From Lamellibrachia satsuma (lineage: Eukaryota; Annelida; Polychaeta; Sabellida; Siboglinidae): a stretch of DNA of 64,000 bases. The notes under the pieces were generated by a model. It had not been told where the DNA came from. It saw only the letters and a list, made by a program, of their open reading frames with translations, and searched no databases. Where the stretch lies: the NCBI GenBank assembly GCA_033239005.1, contig BSQZ01000079.1, positions 2,162,501-2,226,500 on the forward strand, given 5' to 3'. Positions 1 to 10,319 of the stretch are shown piece after piece. The translations under genes were made by a program, and so were the position numbers. Position 1 is the stretch's first letter; the number at the start of each line of letters is the position of its first letter.

Positions 1-139
1 TACCATCGATAAAGCACAAAGTGTGACAGTTAAGTGTTGCCATTTATTTTAGAAGGTCACCTTGTGCCTTGTAGTTTACTGTTTTATTGCTTGTGAACAA
101 GTGTACCATGAACATTTAAGTAGAATAATTGTCTTTCAG

Positions 140-1364
140 GTTTATCCGTTTCATGCGTTTCTGCAAGAAAGATGAGACGACATTCCTGAGGACACAGTGC
201 CATGCCAAGATGCGTCGCACTACCACATATGACATGGACCTGAGCCTGGATAAGCATGGCAACATACTAGAGACACAGTGTGAATGTGCTGCTGGCATGG
301 GCCCGTATGCACACTGCAAACACATTCGTGCTGCTTTCTTGCCCTTGTTAGACTATGTTTCTGGTAAAAGCATGAAATTAGAACTAACATGCACAGAGAC
401 TGTGCAGTCTTTCCACAGACCACGCCGCCTGCACAACGGGTCACCAGTCAAAGCAGAACACTTAGAAATGTCCATCAACAATAACAATATCATCTTTAAT
501 CCAATACCACAAACATACCGGGTGGACAGCAAAACAACACACACACGGGTGAGCAATGCCACTATCAATTTTGCAGCTTCATCTACTGTGAATCCGGTTC
601 TGATGCATATCACCACTCCTGCAAACATGCATGCATTTGACAATGACCATGACTACTGCACACTCACACCATCTGAACACTACTTACAAGTTGACACTCT
701 GACAAACATTTCACAGGAACATGTAACACAAATCGAGCAAGACACCAGAGGGCAGGCGGTTGTAGGTTTGTGGCATACAGAGCGCACAAAACGCATGACT
801 GCCTCACGCTTTGGCAGAATCTGTAAGGTTACCGAGAAAACTGACGCAGACAAATATGCCCAGAGCCTACAACAGGTGAAAAGCATATCAGCAGCACCAC
901 TTGAGCATGGAAGAAAATATGAAAGTACTGCAGTAAAAGCTTACTGCAAGAAGACAGGCAATGGTGTAACAACCAGTGGTCTGGTCGTTTGTTCCGAGCG
1001 ACCTTACCTGGCCTGCTCTCCAGATGGCATTGTGGACAGTACTACAATTATAGAGATCAAATGCCCATACGCCTCCAGAGACAAACCAATCACACCTGTA
1101 ACAGTGCCATACTTAGGACTTGCACAAAATGGCAAACTTTTCCTGAACAGAAATCATGATTATATGTATCAGGTGCAAGGTAACATGCACATTACCCAGA
1201 GAACTCTATGTCATCTGGTGATTTTCACTCTGGTAGACCTTGTCATTGTTGATGTACCCTATGATGACACATTTGTAAATGACATGTTAACTAGATTAGA
1301 ATCATTCTTTCACAACCATTACCGGAAGGAGTATCTAAACAAGCATTTTTATTTGGAATGCTAA
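140..1364 (+). CDS. SWIM zinc-finger / YqaJ-type nuclease, last exon
   Basis: This is the 3' exon of a gene that begins upstream of the window. It starts after a good acceptor (TCTTTCAG, ending at 139) and stays open to TAA at 1362-1364, about 407 codons. Near its start is a SWIM zinc-finger pattern (CEC, then CKH about 10 residues later). The C-terminal half has the lambda-exonuclease/YqaJ fold motifs: RMTAS, then E in GRKYES, SPDG, EIKCP, and a Q-rich YQVQGNM helix, which together supply the expected metal-binding D, E and K. YqaJ proteins are exonuclease-like recombinases. In ISL2EU elements they accompany the transposase, and their exact role in transposition is unknown. AATAAA follows 92 bp downstream. 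No disabling change is visible. Confidence 0.85.
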
Positions 1365-1455
1365 TAGGCATACAAATAGTCATAAATTCTGGCATTGTAA
1401 TTAATCAGTGAGTAAACTGGGTCTTTGGATTAAATTTGAGCAGTCCGCTATGCTT

Positions 1456-1461
1456 AATAAA
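1456..1461 (+). terminator. AATAAA polyadenylation signal of the YqaJ gene
   Basis: AATAAA lies 92 bp after the YqaJ stop codon, in the short gap before the convergent transposase gene ends at 1501. Confidence 0.6.
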
Positions 1462-1500
1462 GATACTTTTTAACCATAGATTTGGTCATGATGTTCGGTT

Positions 1501-2657
1501 TTATGCCGTTTTAGAAACAATGCATGCACGGTGATTGCCCAGCATTAAACAGACAAAAATGATGCGTGAGCCCAAAATTGTTTCAACTTCATTCAGGGGT
1601 GAAGTTAAGATCTTGTAGGTCTTTGCAAGGCCAATGACCCGCTCAACATGCACCCGCTTGCATGCAATTTTCCTGTCATTGATAATGGCTTTTGTGGACA
1701 GTTGATTTTTCTTCCTCAGAAAAGTTGGAATGTTGACCTGAATGTTGAATGGGGCGAAAATATCCTGCACATTGAAGCCTTTGTCGGACATGATTGAATC
1801 ACCAGGATCGCATTTCTGTGGCAAGTCTCCTCGCTCCACCAGAATGCGATCACTGGCAGATCCTCCATACGCCGCTGAAATGTACGACGTTAGTCCTCCT
1901 GGTGTGATGCCTATCAGTGCTTTCAGAGTGTTTCTGTTCTTATAGCTGGAGTACGTTACTTGCTGTGCTGTTGGTTTTCCTGGTTTTTTTATTGGTACTT
2001 CCACACCATCAACAATTACCCGGGTGCTTGCATACAGCCCCTTAAAGTCACTTGGCATGTAAGCGTTTACCAGTTTAGTTGGCCAAATGTCCAGTTCCTT
2101 CCAGGAACAATACATAAAGTTTATCCACGTAACAAAGATGTTGCCAATGCTGAACTCTGAAATGCTGAACCAGAACGCAAGTTCTTGGTTAGGCGTGTGT
2201 TGCCGAAGCTTGATCAGCGTTAGCAGTAGTTGATTCTCAACTGACGTTTTCTGAGGTGTTCTCCATCGGTACTCCAGGTGATGAGCTGCCGGGCCAAGAC
2301 TCTGAAGCACGTACTGGAAATGACGGTAGTCATCCAGACCAGTGTAGTATTGCAGCATCTTGGAATTGCTCAATTCCTCGATGGACAGCTTTGAGTAGTG
2401 TGGTGTTTGACTGGCTTCATCCACTGGCACAGAAGAGGATGCAGCAGCTTCCTCTTCAACAGAGATGGGGTTGTCGTCAGTCACTACTTCCTGCACGTCT
2501 AGGTTGGGGTCAAATGCTGGCAGTGGCTCTTCTTTTACGAACATGCGAAGTTTCGCTCGTGCTGTCCGTTTCTTTGAACGGTCGGATGGTTCTTGAACCC
2601 AGTGAAATATTGATGGCACAGCATTTTTTCGTAATGTACGACGTGTGCGTGGGGTGC
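1501..2657 (-). CDS. ISL2EU transposase, DDE_Tnp_4-type exon
   Basis: Long minus-strand exon of about 385 codons, entered through the acceptor TTTTCAG (exon starts at 2657) and ending at TAA (1501-1503). An acidic linker comes first. An HTH_Tnp_4-like region follows (KTSVENQLLLTL, then LAFWFSIS), and then a DDE_Tnp_4 nuclease core: VIVDGVE, an IMSDKGF block and a C-terminal ERVIGLAK block provide the candidate D, D and E. This architecture belongs to IS5/ISL2-like eukaryotic transposases. The THAP DNA-binding domain is in the upstream exon at 2943-3150. It is convergent with the YqaJ gene, with stop codons about 140 bp apart. No internal stop is seen, so it may be functional. Confidence 0.85.
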
Positions 2658-2942
2658 CTGAAAACATACCACATGTTTTTGTGTGAGATGTGAATACACA
2701 TTTAGTATATATGTGAGCACATATAGTTATATTATATGATAGACATAACCTAAAACATATCTAGCCAGATTTCTAGGATGACATTTGCAAAAATAATCAT
2801 AACTGACTGTTCAGTGACTATACCTACCATTGGCCCTGATTGATCCTTGGACTTGGTATGGCTTATCGATTTATAATTCATTATACACATTGTTACTACT
2901 TTCATTATTTGACTACGTACGCATAATAAAATTAATATTTAC

Positions 2943-3150
2943 CGTGCACTGTCTCGTTGTCTTGTATGTAATCGCTGGTGGAAAAGTGACTGTAGCATAC
3001 GACCATATATGGCTTCGGAGTCCAGCGCGACCCTCTCTTGTCAGCAGCTCGTCGAATGGCATGAACCCACTTATTCCTTAGCTCTCTGTCAGCTGGGAAC
3101 TGGTGGCCTCCCCGACGAGAACACTCGGGTACCGAACACCTTGTAGGCAT
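2943..3150 (-). CDS. THAP zinc-finger exon of the ISL2EU transposase
   Basis: First coding exon on the minus strand. It starts at ATG (3148-3150) and ends at a donor (GGTAAAT) after 2943. The product begins MPTRCSVPEC and carries the THAP C2CH pattern: C-x4-C near the N-terminus, an invariant W (NKWVHAI), a P (TPKPY) and C-x2-H (CYSHF). THAP domains bind the transposon ends in several DDE transposase families. The upstream open frame to 3297 has no support as coding sequence. Splicing to 2657 is inferred and skips about 285 bp. Confidence 0.75.
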
Positions 3151-3297
3151 TGTAACACTTACTCGATGATATTCATGTGCGACGAAGCGAATAATTGCCG
3201 GACATTCACGCGCAAACAGGCCGTGCCTCGTTTTCGCATGTGATACTAGGTGCTGGTACGGTAGTACCGCCCCCTGGTGGCCATTGCGGCTGCTCAT

Positions 3298-4195
3298 TGC
3301 TACTCACGAACACTGGCGGTTCATATATATAATAATCACTCCCGCCTTTAGTTTACCCGCGCTTATTGTTGTAGTCAAGTCAACGTACAGAATGCACGGG
3401 TATTGTGCTGGCAGTCTATATTTTGCATGAGTATGTCGACTACCTGAAGTGATCCGACGCAGAAATGGCGAAATGCTACCTCACACGTCTGCCTACAAGT
3501 ATCGTTTTCGCATCTCTGCGTTCCTAAATATGGGTGCTCTCGTCTTTTTAACACTGCGTAAGTGCATTTACATCTCTGTCCCACTATATTAAGCAATACT
3601 ACGCTATATTTGACACATTTGACATGTTGTACAGTGAATACATGTTGGTTACTATGCACCGACAGTGGCATATATTACCAGTTACGCATTTGTTGAAGTC
3701 GACCCCAGGACTTGGTAGGATTGTCGTTCCGAAGTGTTCAGATGACGAAAGTATGTGTATATTTGCTATAATCGAAGTGCGCTCCTTAACAGTTACGTAT
3801 ATTTCTGTAAATCTGCAACCCTATTTTTTGGCGATCTGCTACTTATTAACACGATTTTCTCTTTGGCAACTTTCCTTTTCATTTCTTTCCAATGGCTTCA
3901 CGGTCATGAAAGGCAGACGACTGGACTCCTATCATTTCGGTATGAGATATTTTCCTAGTTACGTTTTTCACTCCACAATACGTTGACCTAGTCAAAAAGG
4001 GGTTTAGCGGGCGACTTCGGTGGCGATTTGCTACTTACTAATATCCAATTGTCTGTTTGGCAACTTTTCTTTTCATTTCTGTCCAATAGTTTTAAGGTAA
4101 TGAAAGACAGACGACTGGACTCGTGCCACTTCGGTATAAGGTATTTTCCCAGTTACGTTTTTCACTCCACAATATGTTGACCTAGTCAAAAACCC
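3298..4195 (+). repeat. Left copy of a long direct repeat flanking the Crypton/Gypsy region
   Basis: From about 3298 the sequence matches 13096-13690: the same block order, shared runs such as ACCCGCGCTTATTGTTGTA, and the same GATTTTCTCTTTGGCAACTT stretch. The left copy carries extra sequence at about 3622-3814 that is absent from the right copy. It contains several copies of the motif GGCGAWYTGCTAC. No credible coding frame was found; open frames here are short and unlike known proteins. Confidence 0.75.
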
Positions 4196-4560
4196 TGTCA
4201 ATGTATCATCAGAAGGAATTTTTAGGAAAACAATAAAAAGAAAACGCCAAAGTACAAAACCCTGTCAGTGTATCGTCAGAATGACTATTTGGGAACAAAA
4301 TAAAAAGAAAACGGCAAAGTACAAATCCCTGTCAATGTATCATGAGAAGGAATTTTTGGGAAAAAAATCAAAAGAAAACGCCAAAGTACAAAACCCTGTC
4401 AATGTATCATCAGAAGGTATTTTTAGGAAAACAATAAAAAGAAAACGCCAAAGTACAAAACCCTGTCAATGTATCGTCAGAATGACTATTTGGGAACAAA
4501 ATAAAAAGAAAACGGCAAATTACAAATTCCTGTCAATGTATCATCAGAAGGCGATCTGCT
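4195..4560 (+). repeat. Tandem repeat, about 67-bp unit, 5-6 copies
   Basis: Units start with CCCTGTCAATGTATCATCAG and recur about every 67 bp (4191, 4259, 4326, 4391, 4459, 4527). The A-rich middle varies between two alternating versions. The same satellite recurs at 14310-14600, on the far side of the Crypton/Gypsy block. A 113-residue open frame across it is a by-product of the repeat. Confidence 0.85.
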
Positions 4561-4599
4561 ACACACACTTGTTTTCGGTCGTGATCCTTGGTGAATTGC

Positions 4600-5210
4600 T
4601 ACTTACTAAAACTGGAGAGTAATAAAAAATAGTCACTCCCGCCTTTACTTTACCCGCGCTTATTGTTGTATTCGCGTTTGTGTCGCCCCTGTAGTCGAAA
4701 AAGTTATTTTTGCGAAATCCCGTACCGCAAAAACGGCCAAGTCCCAACTGCACCTGGCACAGTGGGGAGCATTGACCATGGCAAATTGGGGGTTGAGCCT
4801 ATGACTGCTGTGACGAATTTGCAGCCGGGAGCGTCCGGTAGCCGCGGTGGACCTCGGCCGGCGCTTCGGATTTGTGTATTGCAACAGGTGGGCCTCGGCC
4901 GGCGCTTCCGACTTGTGTATTGCAACAGATGGGCGCTACCGCGTACAGCCAAAATGGCTCAGTCCCGACTGCGCCTAGCACAGTGGGGAGCATTGACTAC
5001 TGGGCAAATTGGGGGTTGGGCCTACGACTGCTGTGACGAATTCCGGCCTATTGACTTGCAGTCGGGAGCGTCCGGTAGCCGCGGCCGGCACCTCAGATTT
5101 ATGTATTGCAACAAGTGGGCGCTACCGCCTAACTGAAAGGTGGCTGCGGCCGGCTGGCTCTTTGGAACTGGCCAATTAGAAGCGCCCACAGCTGGACGGG
5201 TCATTCCTGG
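4600..5210 (+). repeat. GC-rich module with internal duplication of about 230 bp
   Basis: A GC-rich island stands out from the AT-rich surroundings. The block around 4745-4850 (CACAGTGGGGAGCATTGAC, then GGAGCGTCCGGTAGCCGCG) is repeated at about 4970-5090. A shorter inner duplication involves GTGTATTGCAACAG at 4875 and 4915. A single related piece (GCGTCCGGTAGCCGCG) is found at 13690. It may be an untranslated or promoter part of the Crypton-like elements; no coding frame is credible. Confidence 0.65.
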
Positions 5211-5595
5211 TTCTGAGCAGTAAAGTGTAACACGTAGAATATTCGCATCCGAAGAAAAGCTTCTGATTTTTGCGTAAGTACATTGAATTTTTGTGTATTT
5301 ATATCATGTTCTTAATTCTGTTAATGTGTTGCATCGTCCCATGTTATTCTCATTTTAAAATATTCCCTCACTCACTCAATATAAGAAGTTTATGCTTGCT
5401 GTATTCCCGTTGTCACTGTTGTCCATATTTTATCGCCCGTCTCACCGAAACGTATTAATAGAATTTTTTTCACTGGTTCTGACAGTTTACAATGAAATAC
5501 GCGTACTTAATTAAGTCGTTCGATCGGTCTCATCAATGAGCAATTCGCTACTTATTAACTTTAGCCTTCCTATATTTCTTACTTTTACAGACGCC

Positions 5596-7913
5596 ATGGC
5601 TAGCAACGTGCACACCTACTTTGGAGAGATAGAGGGGGACGACATAGATATAGAGGGCTACGCCAGTTTCCCTGAGCGAGAAGTGCCTCTGCGGCCGGAG
5701 CCTCTCCAGGAGCCTCTGCGGCCGGATAGAAAAGAAGAAAAACAGGAACCGCTCAATAGGAGCCGGAGCCGGAGCCGGAGCCGCAGAAAGTTGAGACTAC
5801 TGCCTTCTTTAAGTCTGAAGCACATTCATATCAACATACTCAAAAACCGTTCACTATTTTAAACACTTCTATTTGGTCTCCTCTTAGTCTCCTGGTCTAT
5901 AGTGTTGTCAAACCACATTGTAATAAGCGATTTTCGTAACTAAGGTCTCTCAATTCGATGCAGGGTGCTAGTAACTACATGCCATGATAACTGTCGTATT
6001 GTGTATGGTTGTTGTAGAAAAGACAGCGCAAGAAATGCGGTACGTGTGGAGCCGAAGTCGTTAACCTGAGTAGGCACATGGCCCTAGTTCACGGGGTGAA
6101 AGGGTTCAAATGTCCAGCGAAAAGAGTGAGGCAACTCGTAAAGAAAAGGTGCGCTTTGTGCGAATCAGCAACCGTGCGAATCGACCAGCATTTGATTAGG
6201 ATGCATGGTTTGGAGAGAGGTTCAACATCCTACCAGTAGGCCATTGACGCATGTGTCGTCGACGTCGCCGCCGACGCTGACGACAGCGGCAGTGACGAAC
6301 TCCTGAGGCAGGCCATAGAACTGTACGGAGGATACCAGCGAGACCGGTCCTCGGGGCACCAAAGTGAACACAATACTGTTGCTTTACATAGAAGTGCGAT
6401 TAAACTCTTCCTCACGGAACTCGACGAATCTTCCATTCACGGCCTTGATGAGATTGGTACGGAAGGCGGCAAAGTGGACCAGCTTCTTGAGGCAAAGACG
6501 TAAGTGTTTTTGTTCATTAGATGGTAACAATTTTTTATGTAAACTATATAAATTAATATAAAAACTGAACACTAATTAATATGTATGTAACACTAAAAAC
6601 ACATTATAAAGCAATATCCATCGTTTTTGTGGTTGAACAAGTTCTGCAAGATAAGACGGCGTGGATTTGTTGCTATTTACAGTCGAACAGACGACGGGTT
6701 TCTAATGCGCTACTTTGAAACGATATCTTTACCAACCAGGGGATATTTCTCAAGACATTGGCAACCGTCTGCATTGGAACATGATAACTATGTGTAGCAA
6801 ACGTGTGACTAAATTTGGGGAACAGCTACTTAACAGTGTTTGTTGATTTTCTAATTTCAGTTTAAAACCGGACACCATCCGACAGTACCTCATAGTGTTG
6901 TCGAACTTCGTGACATTTGTATCAGGGAGGAGGGAACTATTGCAGCAGCTGAACATGACGACAGAGGAACTGCAGACAACAGCTGCAAAGTTGAAGTATG
7001 TAGCGAAGAGCCTACTGAAAGAGGTCATGAATGAAGCTGTGAAGAAGCAAGCAGAAGGCGGTGATGTACTTGATATCGAGTCAAAGGACATCGGAAAATA
7101 CCTAATTTCTGAACGCGTGAAAAGGTTGCGCAGCATCCTGCAAGAACGAACGCTAGCATCCTCCTTCACCCGAAAAGATAAACTGGACGTCAGAGGGAGT
7201 TTGATACTCCAACTGCTTTTCACCAACGCTAAACGGGCCGGGGACGTGGCGAAATTGACGGTCGACGAGCTGAAAAACGCCACCGAGACAGTCGAAGATG
7301 ACGCGGACGAGGAGAACGTCGTCGAACTTCGAATAGTTACACATAAAGAAGCAAGGAGTGGAAAGACCTGCTCACTAATAGTCTCAATGGCAACGCTGCT
7401 TCTGCTTAAGAAGTACGTTGAGATATTCGCACACGAACACCAGAAGAACGTCATTGTGACAATGAATGGAGGCGGAATATCTTCGTCGGTAAGTGTTTTT
7501 AATACAAGTAGACGATCAGTTATCTTTAATTATATTAAGTTTTTTTCAGACATGGAAGACATGTACGGACATGGAAAGAGCCGTAAACGACACTTGCACT
7601 TGAGGTAGCGAATATACAATTTCTGTGACCGACTGTGTGTGTGTGTGTTTTACAGATGATGTCCAAGGTGGTAGGACGCGAGTGGAGCAGCTACGCAGAC
7701 GAGATGGGAGAACAACTGCTGGGACTGATGGCCAGCAAAAGCAGGAAGGTTGCGGTAACAACCATCCGTGAATCGGGAGCTGATAGGCAGCAACAAAGGG
7801 TCTTGGCACGTCACATGGCGCACAACGTGTCAACTGCCGACAGGTACTATGACAAAGCCGGCAAATTCAGAGAGCGACTGGACGTGCTAAAGAAATTGTC
7901 GACAATCTACACG
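5596..7913 (+). pseudogene. Crypton-like tyrosine recombinase gene, copy 1
   Basis: Inferred exons: 5591 to about 5790 (ATG at 5596, acidic then Arg/Ser-rich), 6018-6499, 6861-7488, 7550 to about 7606, and 7656-7913. Exon 6018-6499 holds two zinc-finger-like motifs (CGTC...H-x4-H and CALC...H-x4-H) but is broken by TAG at 6237-6239. The 6861 exon joins in phase and gives the recombinase core, with box-I Arg in NAKRAGDV and a Lys in THKEARSGK. The last exon supplies TTIRESG, then ARHMAH, then ADRYYDK, matching the R, H and Tyr nucleophile of tyrosine recombinases. The 7550 exon ends in a stop as read. Cryptons are the main tyrosine-recombinase DNA transposons of animals. Other YR elements (DIRS, Ngaro) would carry a reverse transcriptase, not seen beside this copy. 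Confidence 0.75.
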
Positions 7914-8100
7914 GTAAGGATGGCAGTTGTTTGTTTGTTTTCCGATTTATTATATTTTTGTTCCAGTTGATATTTAAATATTTTTTTTTGCATTATATAT
8001 TGACTTGTTATTTACGTTCAAATAAATAGTAAATGTCGCAATTCTTATCAGTGTAAAATTGTTGCATATGTATGTCACAACTATGGACTACCTGATGATA
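7914..8100 (+). repeat. 3' tail of Crypton-like copy 1
   Basis: After the donor-like GTAAGG the sequence (GATTTATTATATTTTTGTTCCAG, then TTGACTTGTTATTTACGTTC and GTATGTCACAACTAT) matches the tail after the second copy at about 12845-13035. In copy 2 the match continues into GGCGATCTGCTAC repeats. Here it is cut at about 8096-8101, where the Gypsy LTR begins. Confidence 0.65.
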
Positions 8101-8101
8101 C

Positions 8102-8354
8102 TGTGGCGCCGACGTCTACAAGGACAGATGTACCGGAAGTGACTGGTAGAGCATGGATTGTTATCATCCGTAACGACGTGTTCTCGCCAAGTGATTCTAT
8201 GCTATCGATAATTATGTTTATTACGGTAGCATGTTACGCTACATTATATATGTGAATTACTACATGTGTTGTGTTCTTTTCTATTGATATTTCGTTGATC
8301 ACAACAAACGACTTTTAGTGTTTTGCAAACAGTTTATTTATAATCACTCGAACA
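8102..8354 (+). repeat. Probable 5' LTR of a CsRn1-clade Gypsy element
   Basis: The segment begins TGTGGCGCCG where Crypton tail homology stops and ends near CGAACA, about 7 bp before the primer binding site. A TATA-like ATTATATATG stretch lies inside. No second LTR copy was found in the window, so the LTR limits are estimated from position alone. Confidence 0.5.
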
Positions 8355-8360
8355 CTAAAT

Positions 8361-8378
8361 TGGTGACCCTGACGTGAT
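8361..8378 (+). other. Primer binding site complementary to tRNA-Trp
   Basis: TGGTGACCCTGACGTGAT is complementary to the 3' end of animal tRNA-Trp including CCA, with one mismatch in the C run. A tRNA-Trp primer is characteristic of CsRn1-like Gypsy elements. Confidence 0.75.
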
Positions 8379-8389
8379 CACAAAACATC

Positions 8390-9151
8390 ATGGCCGAAGC
8401 GACGTTCACTAACGCTGTGAGCATAAAAATTCCTCCCTTCTGGACGGAAAATCCGCGATTGTGGTTTGCACAAATTGAAGGACAATTTACGGCAATGCGC
8501 ATAACACAACAAGATACCAAGTTCGGTCACATCATCAGTGCGCTAGCTCCATCAGTCGCAGCTGAAATAGAAGATGTGATTCTCGAACCGCCAGCTGAGA
8601 ATCAATATGATGCTCTCAAAAACGCTCTCATTACACGCCTGGGTGTTACAGAAGAAGAAAGGATGGATCGGTTGTTAACTGGCGTCTCTCTAGGAGATCA
8701 AAAACCATCATCTTTACTTCGTCAAATGCAAAGACTGAGAGGCACTGGAGCCGCAGCGTTAAACGACATTGTTTTTCGTCGTCTATTCTTCACTCGTCTC
8801 CCAGATCACGTTCAAGTAGCTTTGGCCACGCGTGCCAACATTCCACTGACTGAATTGGCAACACAAGCAGATGTCATGATGGCTGTGGGCAACCGAGTGA
8901 ATTGTAACACCCTTGAAGCGGATACCTCTACGCAAAAGCCTTCACTGTCTTCTCTGTCTTCAGAAACACTCCTCGAAATCGACTCACTCAGAAGAGAAAA
9001 TGCAAGACTGCGGAACCAAGTAGAGCAACAGAACGTACCTCGACATACCAGTGACAACCAACTGTGTTGGTTTCATGCTAAGTTCGGTACCAAAGCTCGT
9101 AAATGTCGATCGCCGTGTTCTTGGTCGAGAAAAGCCAAAGCTGCCCACTAG
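8390..9151 (+). CDS. Gag protein of a CsRn1-clade Gypsy retrotransposon
   Basis: Intact 253-codon frame starting at ATG 12 bp after the primer binding site. The N-terminal two thirds resemble Ty3/Gypsy Gag capsid (IPPFWTENPRLWFAQIE, then SSLLRQMQRL). A coiled-coil-like stretch lies near residues 195-215. The C-terminus has an unusual Cys-His box, CWFH followed by CRSPC, that is C-x2-H-x9-C-x3-C rather than the CCHC knuckle. This CHCC box is a known hallmark of the CsRn1 clade. Gag would form the particle that packages element RNA. The frame overlaps the start of the protease frame by about 50 bp, consistent with frameshift expression of Pol. Confidence 0.85.
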   Translation: MAEATFTNAVSIKIPPFWTENPRLWFAQIEGQFTAMRITQQDTKFGHIISALAPSVAAEIEDVILEPPAENQYDALKNALITRLGVTEEERMDRLLTGVSLGDQKPSSLLRQMQRLRGTGAAALNDIVFRRLFFTRLPDHVQVALATRANIPLTELATQADVMMAVGNRVNCNTLEADTSTQKPSLSSLSSETLLEIDSLRRENARLRNQVEQQNVPRHTSDNQLCWFHAKFGTKARKCRSPCSWSRKAKAAH

Positions 9152-10317
9152 TGGCGAATAGTGGATGCAGCCATGTTTCTCGCCTACTTTACCTCACCGA
9201 TCATGCATCCAAAACGTGTTTTTTGATCGACACGGGTGCAGAGGTCAGCGTTTTTCCAGCAACAAGTCGCGAAAAACTCGAGAGTAAACAAGGTCAACCG
9301 TTGGTAGCAGCCAATGGTTCGAGAATTGCAGTATATGGAGAACGAAACATCTCCCTTGACATTGGATTTCAACGTAACTACACCTGGAAATTCCAAATTG
9401 CAGACGTACGCATGGCGCTCATTGGTGCTGATTTTCTTCGCTCCAATGGAATCGTTGTAGACATGAAGAACAACCGTATAATAGAAGCTGCATCATTTGC
9501 ACACGTGTCTCTTCAAACTACAGCACTACAACCTCTCCGACTGCATTTCCTCAAATCACTATGAGAATATGAAACCATTCTGACTGATTTCCAGTCTCTT
9601 ACGCGAACAGACTTTTCCAAAACACGCTCAAAGCTTCATGTATCGCACTCTATCGAAACCAAAGGTCGTCCTGTCTTCGCCAAGGCTCATCGCATGGCAC
9701 CTGAAAAGTTGACGATTGCTAAACGCGAGTTTGAAACGATGTTAGACATGGGAGTGATTAGAAGATCGTCCAGTGCGTGGTCTTCTCCTCTACACATGGT
9801 CCCCAAGAAAGGAGTTGGACAATGGCGTCCATGTGGTGACTATTGCGCTCTTAACGACATCACAGTCCCTGACCGCTACCCGATCCCACATCTACAAGAC
9901 TTTACAGCGAAACTGGCAGGAGCGAGAATATTCTCCAAAGTTGATCTCGTTCGCGCATATCATCAGATTCCAGTGGCGGCTGAGGATATCCAAAAGACAG
10001 CGATAATCACACCATTCAGGTTGTTCGAATACGTACGAATGCCATATGGTCTGCGGAATGCTGCACAGACATTCCAAAGATTCATGGACGATGTATGTCG
10101 TGAATTAGACTTCGTCTTCGTGTATTTAGACGATATCCTGATAGCCAGCAGATCAGAGGTTGAACACAGAGAACATCTACGTCGCCTCTTTGAAACGTTA
10201 GCCAAGCATAACGTGGTTCTGAATCCGGCTAAGTGTGAATTTGGCGCGACAAGTCTGGAATTTTTGGGACATAACATTGACTCGTCAGGTGCCTCCCCCC
10301 GCCAGACAGAGTTCTGA
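9103..10317 (+). pseudogene. Gypsy pol, protease and reverse transcriptase part
   Basis: An aspartic protease with the active-site triplet in LIDTGAEVS and a flap-side LIGADFL lies at about 9200-9450. The frame is stopped by TGA at 9562-9564, then continues in the same frame into the RT: palm motif [20 protein letters not shown], catalytic FVYLDDIL, and a LEFLGH thumb-side motif. The frame ends at TGA at about 10315. The true continuation is one base out of phase, and the shift falls at the C run near 10298. So pol carries one nonsense codon and one frameshift here and is not functional as it stands. Confidence 0.85.
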
Positions 10318-10319
10318 CG

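Larger units (their letters stand above)
1..3297. mobile_element. ISL2EU-type DNA transposon, left end outside the window
   Basis: Two convergent genes, a SWIM/YqaJ nuclease on + and a THAP plus DDE transposase on -, are the known gene pair of the eukaryotic ISL2EU superfamily. The right boundary is placed near 3297 because sequence from about 3296 onward matches the repeat at 13096 onward, while sequence to the left does not. The left end and its terminal repeat lie before base 1, so terminal repeats and target duplication could not be checked. Family assignment rests on the gene pair and is an inference of good strength. Confidence 0.7.

Noticed and set aside
4281..4622. Lys-rich 113-codon frame
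   Set aside because: Explained entirely by the 67-bp satellite.
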